DNA of 64,000 bases from Gracilaria domingensis (Eukaryota > Rhodophyta > Florideophyceae > Gracilariales > Gracilariaceae). The notes under the pieces were generated by a model that was not told the origin of the DNA, did no database searches, and worked only from the letters and a program-made list of their open reading frames with translations. The position numbers and the translations under genes were made by a program. This document shows positions 12,666-22,500 of the stretch, piece by piece; positions within the stretch are counted from its first letter, which is position 1; each line of letters starts with the position of its first letter. The stretch is from positions 1 to 64,000 of the forward strand of contig VCMS01000011.1 in assembly GCA_022539475.1 (NCBI GenBank). The letters run 5' to 3'.

Positions 12666-12858
12666 NATACGAGGTTATGGGTAACGTCTTTGTGACGGTG
12701 ACATCGTTCAAGCGACGATAGTCGATACAAAAGCGCCAGGACCCATCGGGTTTCGGAGCCAGTACAACTGGAGATGCCCACGGCGACTGAGCCGGTTCTA
12801 TCACGCCAGCGCGGAGCATTTTGTTGATCTGAAACTCTTCCTCTTCCCGTGCTTTCGG
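12481..12858. other. Assembly join: single N at 12,666 flanked by duplicated 190 bp
   Basis: The block 12,481-12,665 matches 12,670-12,858 with scattered substitutions and small indels; both end in GTGCTTTCGG and carry the RT segment around FQINKML. A single N (12,666) separates them. The left copy breaks the frame and the right copy keeps it. This is what results when two contigs with overlapping ends are placed head to tail without merging. Confidence 0.85.
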
Positions 12859-14193
12859 GCCTGCCCTGTAAGGGTGCTGAGCAATCGGCTTGGTCTCCGG
12901 CAGGAGGTCAATCCGGTGTTCCGTAGTTGAAACCTCTCCGAGGGAACCATCCCACATTGGTGTAAACTCTCGCAACATGTTGCGCAACTTCTCACGGTGT
13001 GAAACCGGTACATGACCGAGATTCAATTCTTCTAACTCCTTGATAGGGTCAATCTTGTCATAACTCGTAGGAACGGTCCTAGCTTCCGAGTCATTCGTGT
13101 GTTCAACCGTCTGGGACGGGTGTTCAACCGTCTGGGACGGGTCCGACGCAGACGAGCGCGACGATTCTCCCTCCCCCTCCTTAGGGTGAAGCAAACCAGT
13201 GCGTTCTTCAGCAAGCCCGAGCATCTCGGCGGCAGTCACCTTTGTAGGGATAAGCGCCGTAGGGTGCGGTAAGACAGTACCAATTACTTGGTTCTTCACC
13301 AGATACTGGGGCTTCTTGCCAAAGTTGGCCAACATAACCCGAAAGGGGTGTTCGCTGTTGATTTGAACAACTCCGTTCGCCAACGCGACCTGATACTTCT
13401 CGTATAACGATTTCAATGGTTGAACAACCCGCAAACCACGCGGTGCGGCAGTAACATCAACCCAAACCTGGGATTCTGGCGGAATAGAAATTGCACGCGC
13501 TACGCGGAGCTTCGGCGACTCCTTCGGAGGTGAGGAATCCTGTAGAGGAGCGGGTAGTGGTACCAGCTTAGCTGACGCTCGGCGTAATGAGCGACGAACA
13601 ATCGGTACAACCGAACCATCTTCCATTTCCACTTCACGCGCACGCGGTCGTATGGCTTCGACATATCTGTCGCAGAAGTCACACCCTAGAATGACAGGGG
13701 CAGCGAGCGTCTTGCAGACGATGAATTCTACCTGCTCGATGCAGTTACCAATCCTGACAATCAGTGAAACCATTCCAGCCGTTTGTAACGGGTTATTGTT
13801 AGCATCTGCCACGTCCATGACGGGTCCAGAGCGGATTCGACAACGGACTTCCGGCGGTAGTAACGACTCAACAATGAAGTTGGGGCCAGCACCTGTATCC
13901 AAGACAGAGAGATGACGCACCATATACTGGGTGGATAGGCCAAGGTCAGCAAATATCTTGTAGTTTCGCTTGGCCATTACCATGACTCGATCCGGGATCC
14001 GGTTGTTCCTGAACCGTATCCACGGGCGACGTAACACACCGATGGTGGTAGAGTCCACGTCTAAGACGGTCTGTTTCCTCGAAAGGATTTTGACCTGGGA
14101 GCGAGGCGGTGACGCCTCGGGCGCCGTAGACCTCGACTCGGGCGCCTCTCCATTGGAGACTCCCGTACTCAGTTTAACTGAGTTCCATCCGTT
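12667..14193 (-). CDS. pol: Pol N-terminal part: aspartic protease and start of RT (Ty3/gypsy)
   Basis: An intact minus-strand frame enters from gag by likely -1 frameshifting; upstream it is open back to a stop at 14,194-14,196. It has no credible ATG of its own, the first candidate start being a GTG at 14,058. It shows a retropepsin-type active site (VLDTGAGPNF), then a long linker rich in Ser/Glu/Thr, then RT fingers (GVIEPAQSPWASPVVLAPKP, FCIDYRRLNDVT). The frame is cut at the N at 12,666; the rest of RT, RNase H and integrase would be the broken fragments to the left. A 13-residue direct repeat (SQTVEHP type) sits near 13,100-13,140. Protease matures Gag-Pol and RT copies the RNA in cytoplasmic particles. 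Confidence 0.85.
14169..14193 (-). promoter_or_regulatory. Candidate -1 ribosomal frameshift site at gag end
   Basis: The last gag codons are UUA AAC UGA preceded by G, giving G-UUA-AAC with the stop codon directly after (heptamer at 14,172-14,178). Pol lies in the -1 frame and overlaps gag by 25 nt. GUUAAAC is the shift site used by equine arteritis virus. Downstream on the coding strand are a 5-bp hairpin (14,147-14,159), two GGCGCC blocks (14,141-14,146 and 14,120-14,125) and a perfect 7-bp hairpin (14,102-14,119) that could form a stimulatory structure. Whether shifting happens is inference. Confidence 0.6.
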
Positions 14194-16253
14194 CTAACGG
14201 GAACGGCGTCCTGTGCAGCAGGCATCTTCACAGATTCCTGTGGAACAGCGACAGAACTACCCGCAACAGCGGTTGCCGCCACGGCTTGAGCCGGTGAAAC
14301 ATTGACCTGGGTCGAACCAGAGTGCAGTAACGCAGCCAATTCTGCAGCAGACACCCTACGGGGGTACTCAGCCTTCGCACGCAGATATGCGGTTACCGGC
14401 ACTGACGCCTGTTCGGCGGGGGTCAGCGCTTCAAAATTCGCCACAACCGTGGGCATTTCCCTCATCGAGAGGTTGCAGTTCGGAGCTGCATGCCCGTGGT
14501 TGTAACACGTGAAACAGATCAGGGGTGGTCTTCCGGAACTCCGTGGGTCTTGGAACTTCACCGTTCGCCGGTCTACCCAACCAGGTCGCTGGTAACGACT
14601 CCCTGAATAGGGTACTTGAGGACCGCGAACGCGTGGACGGTCTGCGTAAAGCAGCGCATCTTCCGTCTTCGACGAGGCTTCTGAAGTAGAAGGCAACTCC
14701 GTAGTCGGAATAGAATCCAGGTCCACCTGTGCGAGATGTAAGTTATCCACATCGTGGCCAGAAAAGTCCTGCGGTAGCAGTGAAGCCGATGACGACCCTC
14801 CTTCGAGGTGCAACGCCTTGGTTGAAACCCGGTATCCGGTGCGTGCGCGCAAGGCGTCTCCCTCCGCCTTCGCGTACTGCACTAACTCCAGATAGGTAGT
14901 CTTCTTCCGGTCTTCCCGTCGCTGGGCAACCAGAGTGCGAATAGCCGGATTCAATCCGTTGATAAACAGCGTGCAGCGCTCGTTTGAGGAGTAAACATTG
15001 CCACAACGGTGGAATGCCTTATTCAGGCGTACCGAGTACTCGGTTTCCGACTCCTTCGGGCGTTGTTTCGTCTCCCGCAACGCGGTGATTGCTTCCTCGA
15101 TAGAGGTATTTGTCGCATACGAGCGCAACAAATACTGCACTGCTTCGGGCCAGCAGGTGACCCCTCCTTCAGAGGCGCGAGATGAACCTCTTACAGAGTT
15201 ATACTGATCTTCAGCGAGTCCCCGTAGAAAATACGGTAAGGCAACATAAGCTTGCCCCTCACTCATGCCGAGGATGTCAGCTTCCGCTACAAAGCGTGAA
15301 AGAAAGTCAAGCACCAGAATGGGATCCTCCCCAGTGAACAACTGGTTGCGAAAGGTGAAGGACATGCGTTTGATGCAGTCCTTCACCTTACCCGTGCCAC
15401 GGGGCGTCCGGTTCAGACTTGAATCTTCCAAACGGTAATACCGGTAAGATAACAACCTTTTGAACAAGGGATTCGTCGGCTCCAGTTCCCTCAAACCTGA
15501 GTGCTTTCGCCCCCGTTTCCGGGTACCAACAACACCATAGGTGGACGTAGAACTCCGCGAACGCGTAGAACGAGCGCGACGTTCACCGTCACTTGACGAG
15601 CTCGATGATAAGGAACCCGCCGAGCGGTTTGAAATACCAGAAGACTGTGACGAATCCGAGTCATACTCGTCGACATTCCTCTTCTTAGAGCGACTCTTCC
15701 CGGACTTCCGGTCACGTGTACCACGAGACACTCCCGCAGAGGCGGCAGCAGGGCCGTCATCCTCACGGATGGTGGCCTCTAACGTCTCAAGACGGCCAAG
15801 GATCCGAATGAACTTCGTGTTAACCTCCTCGGTGAAACTGGGATATCCTTGAAGAACCTCCAAAAGGGCATTAACATCCTTCCGTAAAATACGTAGATCA
15901 TCTGATACACCTCCGTTGAGGGCTGCGTCAACCTTCAAACGAAGTGTGTCGACCTCGGAAACGAGTGCTTCATGAGAACTCCTCATGACAGCAGTCTGAG
16001 CCTCAAGCACACGAACTTGAGTCTCCAACTCGTTTACGAGCGCATCCTTCGCCGCGACAGCGGGTATAAGACCCTCCAAAGGAGCAGATGAGGGCCCAGC
16101 CACTGGGGCGTCAGACGACTTGACAGGCTGTTTCCGGTTTCCGGGTTTCTTTCCATCACCCTGTAGGGGTTCAGGAACAGACCGCAGACGCGGGGGCAAG
16201 CCAGAGCCAACGGAGCGAGACTTCGTAGGGCTCGAGCGCTTGCTAGACACCAT
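14169..16253 (-). CDS. gag: Gag polyprotein of Ty3/gypsy retrotransposon
   Basis: 694 residues from the ATG at 16,253; an open frame continues upstream only to a TTG. The N-terminal third is Ser/Arg-rich with a likely coiled coil (ETQVRVLEAQ region). The middle has the retrotransposon Gag capsid fold signature (ALPYFLRGLAEDQYNSV, then a tract ending near LFINGLNPAIRTL). A single CCHC zinc knuckle (CFTCYNHGHAAPNC) follows in the C-terminal third. Gag packages element RNA into virus-like particles. The frame is intact and, with pol, suggests a young or recently active copy. It ends in UGA immediately after the putative shift heptamer. A leader of about 420 nt separates the ATG from the primer-binding site. 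Confidence 0.88.
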   Translation of the reverse strand: MVSSKRSSPTKSRSVGSGLPPRLRSVPEPLQGDGKKPGNRKQPVKSSDAPVAGPSSAPLEGLIPAVAAKDALVNELETQVRVLEAQTAVMRSSHEALVSEVDTLRLKVDAALNGGVSDDLRILRKDVNALLEVLQGYPSFTEEVNTKFIRILGRLETLEATIREDDGPAAASAGVSRGTRDRKSGKSRSKKRNVDEYDSDSSQSSGISNRSAGSLSSSSSSDGERRARSTRSRSSTSTYGVVGTRKRGRKHSGLRELEPTNPLFKRLLSYRYYRLEDSSLNRTPRGTGKVKDCIKRMSFTFRNQLFTGEDPILVLDFLSRFVAEADILGMSEGQAYVALPYFLRGLAEDQYNSVRGSSRASEGGVTCWPEAVQYLLRSYATNTSIEEAITALRETKQRPKESETEYSVRLNKAFHRCGNVYSSNERCTLFINGLNPAIRTLVAQRREDRKKTTYLELVQYAKAEGDALRARTGYRVSTKALHLEGGSSSASLLPQDFSGHDVDNLHLAQVDLDSIPTTELPSTSEASSKTEDALLYADRPRVRGPQVPYSGSRYQRPGWVDRRTVKFQDPRSSGRPPLICFTCYNHGHAAPNCNLSMREMPTVVANFEALTPAEQASVPVTAYLRAKAEYPRRVSAAELAALLHSGSTQVNVSPAQAVAATAVAGSSVAVPQESVKMPAAQDAVPVRTDGTQLN

Positions 16254-16672
16254 CGTACACGACGAGAAACGACCAGAAAACTGGGAACAGGAAAGCAAAC
16301 AACAAATTAACCTCGAATGAGTGTAGCGTCTTCACGCGAGTGACGATAACCGACAAATCGGACGAACCGACCGTACCAACGGGAACAGCCGTATACGGAA
16401 TTAGGGCTGATTCGACCAGATTGCTGGGAACGGTAGACAACCCAAACGGGATGACAACAACCGTACCGACGGGAATCACACACTACGGAAATAGGTAGTG
16501 CCACCGGTAGTAAACCGTGTCCAAACAACAACCCCAAATGAAGAAAGCAGTACCAACACGACGTCTGTCGGCAGAGCCTTCCAGTAGAAACTGTGTAGTG
16601 TATCTCCACGACCAGATACGAACCGGCAAACCGGAAATTGATCAGAAAACCAACTTGCTGGATCAACGCGAC
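16254..16672 (-). other. Retrotransposon 5' leader
   Basis: The segment lies between the primer-binding site and the gag ATG. Short related blocks around GGAACAGCCGTATACGGAAT and its neighbours recur (16,380-16,500), hinting at internal direct repeats. No coding frame with recognisable content is seen. In LTR elements this region usually holds RNA packaging and dimerisation signals, but none can be defined here. Confidence 0.45.
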
Positions 16673-16690
16673 TTCTAAGTCGGGAGACCA
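16673..16690 (-). other. Primer-binding site
   Basis: Two bases inside the LTR end, the coding strand reads TGGTCTCCCGACTTAGAA. PBS sequences start with TGG, complementary to the CCA end of the tRNA primer. The cognate tRNA is not identified; it does not look like the common initiator-Met site. Confidence 0.6.
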
Positions 16691-16692
16691 AT

Positions 16693-17508
16693 TGTTGTGC
16701 AAAACCCAGCGATGGGGAAAGACACGCAAAGGCGGTTCAGACCCTCTCTCAAGAGGCGAGCACAGCAGTAGAGCGCTCCCACAGGTACGACACGGCAATG
16801 CCGGGTGTAAGACCGGGGTCGACCCTTCCCAAGTAATGGAGGGAGCGAAGCGGCGAAGAAGAAGCGTCCAGCGGTAGAGAACACACGACACAAGTCGGCA
16901 GTAGCGTCACGTGCGTAGCACGCGGTACCCACGAGTGTGGCGATGACACGCGAGAGCGGTAATAGCCCACGCGAGTGTGTCGAGCCACGAACGGTATGCA
17001 CCGGTACACCAAGTAGTGCTACCTGTATAACAGGAACAGAAATAAAGAAAACACACACAAAGTAAACACGCGAAAGCGGTAGTGGTGTTAATGATGCCGC
17101 GAGGCGGATGATGAGCCCTGCACAAGGTGCCGACTCTCCGGGAGGAGGATATCGGTCACCAAGGGTGAAACATCAGAGCCGAACACTCGGTTGGTTCGTT
17201 TACTTCCCCGACAATGGGTGCAGCTCAACCTACTAAGTAGTGTAGAGTGCCAACCCACTGTCAAGCGGTGTAGCGAAAATATCTAGAATAAACATCTAAA
17301 ATACCCCAACTAATGGGTGCAAACTTCCCACACGTGTGTGACCCACCGGCTAAGCCGTGCGCCTCATAACACTAATTCTAATATTAAGTATACCCAAGAA
17401 TGGGCTGATCTCACCAGTTACTCATACTGTGTGCCACCACCTCCCGGCATCGCCGTGCATGTTATGAATCGCATCAGCGAAGGAGTCCCGCAATCGCGTT
17501 GCACTACA
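16693..17508 (-). repeat. LTR (5' LTR of the intact gag-pol copy)
   Basis: 816 bp, TG...CA on the minus strand, defined by where its match to 5,414-6,188 stops on both sides (TGTTGTGC at the left, CACTACA at the right). The PBS lies 2 bp inside. An AT-rich block at 17,370-17,400 reads TATACTTAATATTAG on the coding strand and may be part of the promoter. The right edge lies inside the 3' end of the Harbinger transposase frame, supplying its last 30 or so codons. Confidence 0.85.
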
Positions 17509-18797
17509 ACAACTGCGTTTCTGTCCACTAGTGCAAGTAAACCAGATGGAGAATTCATTGTTTGCGTCATTTTTAACATTGTGTTTTGCGAAGGATGAGC
17601 ATTCGCATTAGCCATTGTTGTCGAATCCTCCGCAAACTCTTCTACAATGCTGATCGTGTCCCCGTTGGTATCAACCTCGTCTTTCAATTCACCTCTTGTT
17701 TCCATATGGACGAGCATATCGTGGATGATAAGACAGACTTGACTTATCAAGATGAGAAGTTCGTCACTCCACTCATGCCGTTTGTGCCTTAGTATCTTAA
17801 ACCGCCCCTGAAGTGCTCCAAAAAATCTTTCGATATCTTTTCGCGTAGACTCCTGTGCCTTTTTCATGTTATACTCTCTGTCATTCACGGGGCCATGATT
17901 TGGACCCACAAATATCGCCAAGTGTGGATAAATTCCGTCAACGAGAAAGTAAAAAAGACCTTCGCGGTGTACTCCATTCACTTCGTAGCCATTCGGGAGC
18001 GTCATTCTCCATTTACCAGATAATATGTCAATGAAAAGAGGACTGTTATCAACAAGGGTGATATCGTTGTTGGTGCCACATCCTTTCGCCAACCAATGCC
18101 AACAATAAAGAGTTTTATCACACAGTGCTTCGCAAGAAATTGTAGCTAGTTTTCCGTCTTTTGGGTTGTGATACTGTCCCTTCAGAGACTTCGGGCAATT
18201 CTTCCAATGCAGGTGCATGCAGTCAACGCAACCGACGCATCCTGGGAACCCAGCGGACGCGTACTCAGCTTCGATATTTTGCAATTCGTGTAATGTTGGT
18301 TCACGATTAAGATATGTACTACCGTATCGGCGACGTATCGTTTGCAGGACAATGGTAAAGTATTGGCGTTGGCTTTCCGGAGACATGCGAACCATGTCGT
18401 CTAATTGTTCAAAGGACAAACCTGTTGCAAGTCTTCGTAGTGTTCCCAGTACTTTCTGGTGTGGTGTGTGACCTAAGCCTCCAGCGCTATTATTTCTCTG
18501 CAGCAAACGGGGCTTTTCTCTAAGGAGATCATTGTACATAATATAATACATTTTGAGAGGTATGTGAAACACCTGCCGAAACTTAGACGCGGGATAAACT
18601 GGATGGGGTGAAAGATAATCTGCATACCAGCGACATTGTCCTCTTGAGACTGTAACGCTCTGAGCTGCTCTACCAGGGTTGATTGCGCTGGTGCACGCTT
18701 GTTGCAACAGTTCAACTACAGTGGCAGCCGCACGAACCGCACAGTGTTCGTCATCGCTGAAAATGTCGATGTCTCCATCGGAAAACGTCTCCGACAT
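17418..18797 (-). CDS. PIF/Harbinger (HARBI1-like) DDE transposase, 3' end replaced by LTR
   Basis: About 459 residues from the ATG at 18,797. The family's DDE nuclease layout is visible: first Asp in GCVDCMHLHWKNCP, second Asp in GTNNDITLVDNSPLF, Glu in RKDIERFFGALQGRFKIL. An upstream helix-rich region carries a helix-turn-helix-like stretch (TLRRLATGLSFEQLDDMV). Such enzymes cut and paste DNA at TWA targets and usually need a Myb/SANT-like partner protein. The final 30 codons (below 17,508) are LTR sequence, so the native C-terminus has been lost or altered by the insertion. All catalytic residues remain, so the protein could still work, but the element's left end is not present. Confidence 0.85.
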   Translation of the reverse strand: MSETFSDGDIDIFSDDEHCAVRAAATVVELLQQACTSAINPGRAAQSVTVSRGQCRWYADYLSPHPVYPASKFRQVFHIPLKMYYIMYNDLLREKPRLLQRNNSAGGLGHTPHQKVLGTLRRLATGLSFEQLDDMVRMSPESQRQYFTIVLQTIRRRYGSTYLNREPTLHELQNIEAEYASAGFPGCVGCVDCMHLHWKNCPKSLKGQYHNPKDGKLATISCEALCDKTLYCWHWLAKGCGTNNDITLVDNSPLFIDILSGKWRMTLPNGYEVNGVHREGLFYFLVDGIYPHLAIFVGPNHGPVNDREYNMKKAQESTRKDIERFFGALQGRFKILRHKRHEWSDELLILISQVCLIIHDMLVHMETRGELKDEVDTNGDTISIVEEFAEDSTTMANANAHPSQNTMLKMTQTMNSPSGLLALVDRNAVVVVQRDCGTPSLMRFITCTAMPGGGGTQYE

Positions 18798-18860
18798 GAC
18801 GGCGTTTGTGTCGGACAGGTGCAGCACGATGCTCGTACTGATTTGGCATCTGGCGTTGCA

Positions 18861-18952
18861 CTGATAGGGGTGCGTAGGAAAAAGCCAAATCTGAGCTTGG
18901 CATTTTAGCTTTTTAGCTCTCAGATTTGCCTAGGCTGATAGGGGTGCTCTTA
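18861..18952. repeat. Right terminal region of Harbinger element with TTA target site
   Basis: The motif CTGATAGGGGTGC occurs twice, at 18,861-18,873 and 18,935-18,947. Between them is an inverted repeat (AAATCTGAG at 18,887 and CTCAGATTT at 18,919). The outer copy ends in CTGATAGGGGTGCTC followed by TTA (18,950-18,952), which fits a Harbinger end next to its 3-bp TWA duplication. The matching left end is not found, so the exact border is inference. Confidence 0.45.
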
Positions 18953-19505
18953 GAAGGCGTTTGGCATGTGGTAAGCAGCAGTTTGAATGCCTTTTTTGAA
19001 AAGTATTCAAATATCATCCTATAACTTGAAAACTCAAATCACCCCTTTTGTGCTTACTGCGCCCGGTGCGCTTGTGGGTTTTGCACAGTAAACCGTTGAC
19101 AATGTCAACGGCATGCTCCGCGTGATATTTGAGAGCATAGTTATTATGCGTATGTACTCTATAATATGCGCTCTAGACATGGCTCATGCTTGGGATAACT
19201 GATGATGCTGGCTGAAATGATCTCAGTTTCAGATTCTGTCGAGCGAAGCTACCGGTTTTCTTCGGAGGCAATCTTTATCCGACCTATTCTCAAACTACAA
19301 ACCATTGTCTAACGTACTCAGTTGAACACTCTTCACCGCACCCATCAGCCTCTCTGGAAAACTTCGACCCGTACAAATACAATGAACGCCTAGAAAGAGC
19401 AGCTCTTTCGGAAATTCCGTAAGAGCACGGTGATGCAGGGGGTCGTCTCTACGGCGCGGGCCAAAACTTCACAAGCACTGTATTTAGTTCTCTCCTGACG
19501 CTCAT
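18953..19505. other. Intergenic, no gene seen
   Basis: AT-richer sequence between the Harbinger end and the 3' end of the Dicer gene. No ORF, RNA gene or clear repeat is recognised. It probably includes the Dicer 3' untranslated region. Confidence 0.5.
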
Positions 19506-22500
19506 TTATCCCATGCATTGTGAAGGATTACGGGTTATCTCCAACTTCGTGTCCTCGTCGTTTGGACATTCTTCAATCTGCTGATCAACTTCGGAACCCT
19601 CAGCAGAGGACTCAATGAGCGCATTGAGGGCAGCAACTGAGGCACGCCTTCTAGCGATTCTTCTTGTGGGTCCAACACCTTTACCGATTCCCTTATCTTC
19701 AACTAGAACAACACAGATCTTTTCAAGATCGCTAATGTTGTCCAGATATAGGTATTTCGGGCCTTTAGTTCGGAATCTCTTCTGCACGATACAGACAAGC
19801 TCTGAAATTGGGTTGCGTCTGAATTTGCTTGGGTTCGCAAACCGATTGAGTTCGTCTTCCATTAGCCGCAGGACAATCTCTTGAACACCGTCAAGTCTCA
19901 TACCTTTGTCAACAACTATAGCGCCGACTATAGATTCCAGCAAGTCTCCTAAAACCTTGGGTACGGTCATCGTCTTGCAGACATCTTCGTCGTCGTCTTC
20001 CTCGTTCGCAACCAGTTTCGCAAACTTTTCAATCTCACGCTTCAACGGGGCACAGTCGTACCAGAAACTGCGATGAATTCCTTTAGACACGATAACTCTG
20101 GCGAATAGGTCGTTGCTCAACGCTGGGCCTCGAAGAGAAGTTAGCTCGCCAGGGCTGAAACTTGGGTATTCATTGAAGAAGTGGGAAAGGAGAAGGAAGC
20201 CAATGATAGCGTCACCCAAGTATTCGTATCGTTGATACGACGTGATGTAACCGTTTTCGAAACTCCCATGGGTCAATGCAATAACCAAATGCCGTTTGTC
20301 TCGAAATGTGTAGCCGAGAATCTCCTCTACTTTGCTTATCGAGTCTGCCTCGTATCGTTTATCACCTGGGCCCATAGGTGGAACTGGTAAGACGACTCCA
20401 TTGGCGTCGGATCCCATGGTGAAACCAAGAATTCGGCTGGCGCCTGGCATGAGCTTGTGTTTATCTACAAAAGCAGTCACGAGTTTCATTCCACCATGCA
20501 GATATTGAACTCCGAGAAGCGCTTCCACACAGTCTGCTAGAACTTTCTCCGATATTCTGATTTGGTCTCCAGTTTGGGAGGCCCAAAACCACGGCCATGA
20601 TCTTACATTCTGAGAAACACCAGAGAAAGCAACGCAGTCATGAAGCTTCATTTGCATTGCCAAGTCCGCTAAGCGTTGATTGCTGACTTCGATATCTCTT
20701 ATGTCACTCAGAATACCTTCACTTTCACTGGGATTCCCAACGAAAGTAACCATTGAGAAAAGCACTTTGAGCACAGCATCTCCTAGAAACTCCAATCGTT
20801 CATATGACAAATCTGCTACTCCCTTCGTGACATAGCTAATGTTCGGTTGCAAGGCTTTTGCAAAACTGAGAAATGCAGCCGGACATTCTTTCACACTATT
20901 CTTTCTCCAACAGTTTCGAATGGCGAGGAAAGTCTGCCAGGCCGGTAGCATGCTTGTTATGAAACACGCATGGGGCGAAATTGGGATCAGATTACATATT
21001 TCTGGGGGTAACATGAAAAACGAAATCGTAAGTTGGTTCATGGTACTTCGAACACTTGAACCTGGCAACATCGCTTGTGTGCCATTCTCAAGAATGACGT
21101 CATGTCTGTCTCTGTAGTAGTCTGCAAATGTTTTGTACATATCTGCGTTAAGGTAGCCTTCAACCGTAGAATCCGCCCGAAGTTCATGATCAGCGCAACC
21201 TGTTACGTAAACGCGATCGAAATCTTCATGCGAGGAGCATACTAGCGCATGTTCAAAGGTTTGTGGGTTCCCAATACCCTCTTCACGGTTTGGTTTCTTT
21301 CTCCATTTGAGGTTAATGGCACGGTCCACTGATTTCCAGTCGATCATGTAATCATGGTGTGAAGTTTTCGTGAGCGGCATAAGCAGAAAACCAGCTACTG
21401 ATCCTCGCTCCTTTTCCTCGGCCTCCACCTCTAATGCTTTCAGTGAGCCGGGAGTGCGACCCCAAAGGCACAACTGCAGAAACAAAACGTACTTCTGGGC
21501 TTTCTTATGTAAATCAACAGACCATTGTATCTCTTTCTGGAACACGAGTGACAAAAGCTTTCGTCCCGTGGGGCATCTTACAGCTGTCAGGTCTTCATCC
21601 GGAAGCTGCTCTCGAACAAGGAGTGCAAAATGTTCGTCCTTGTGCGACTCATACCACGCCATGCCTGACATATCACAGTCAAGCTCCACAACATACATGT
21701 ACAACTTTGTAGGAACCTTTTCTGGACTGCCGTAAGGTGTCGAACAGGATGGCTCGACCTGAATTGTTGCTTCAGGGCCAACAGATGGACTATCTTGATT
21801 GTTGTCGGCCTGAATCTGGCACTTAGAGTCAGAAGCCTCCAACTGCAGGACGCTCGGGTGAATGATATTGCAGCGACGAACGCGTTTATCCTTTTTCGAT
21901 GCCTTTGACGGCACTTCTCTTTCACGGCGTCGGCCGCTTTTGACGGGTCTGATCCGCATGCCAGTCTCCGGCTTCAATCCTGCAGTTCGCAGTACACGTT
22001 GTGAACGAGACGGGCGTCGAGGTAAGAGATATGAGTCAACCTCTCCTATTTCATACAGCTTCCGGTATGCATCAAGTGCAGCATGGCGACGAGCAAGAGT
22101 CTCTGTTTTCTGAGGTTCTGTACAAAACCCACCGTCAATGCCGGACTTCTTGTTGATCTTCACTGTTGCTAAAAACCCATTCGATTCCTCTGTTACGACA
22201 TATTCAGGTCTCAGATTATCGACATCCCATTGGGACGACTTTATGCTGCAGTACTTCTCAAGCAAACATACTGCTTGAGTTGGCCCAACTTTCGCGTTAG
22301 TGGTAAACGAGCAGAGCATCTCCTCTTTGACGATGTTATCCGCCAGATAACTAGCCCGAAGAGATTCCTTCTCCCCTTCTGATAGACTGTTACCTTTCGC
22401 GACTTGATTCATTAGATCAGCCCCGCGCCTCGCTGCGAGGAAAGCTTCGAAGCATTTCCGGTTTCTTTCCTCCACAAACACGACGTATCGTGCATTTCTC

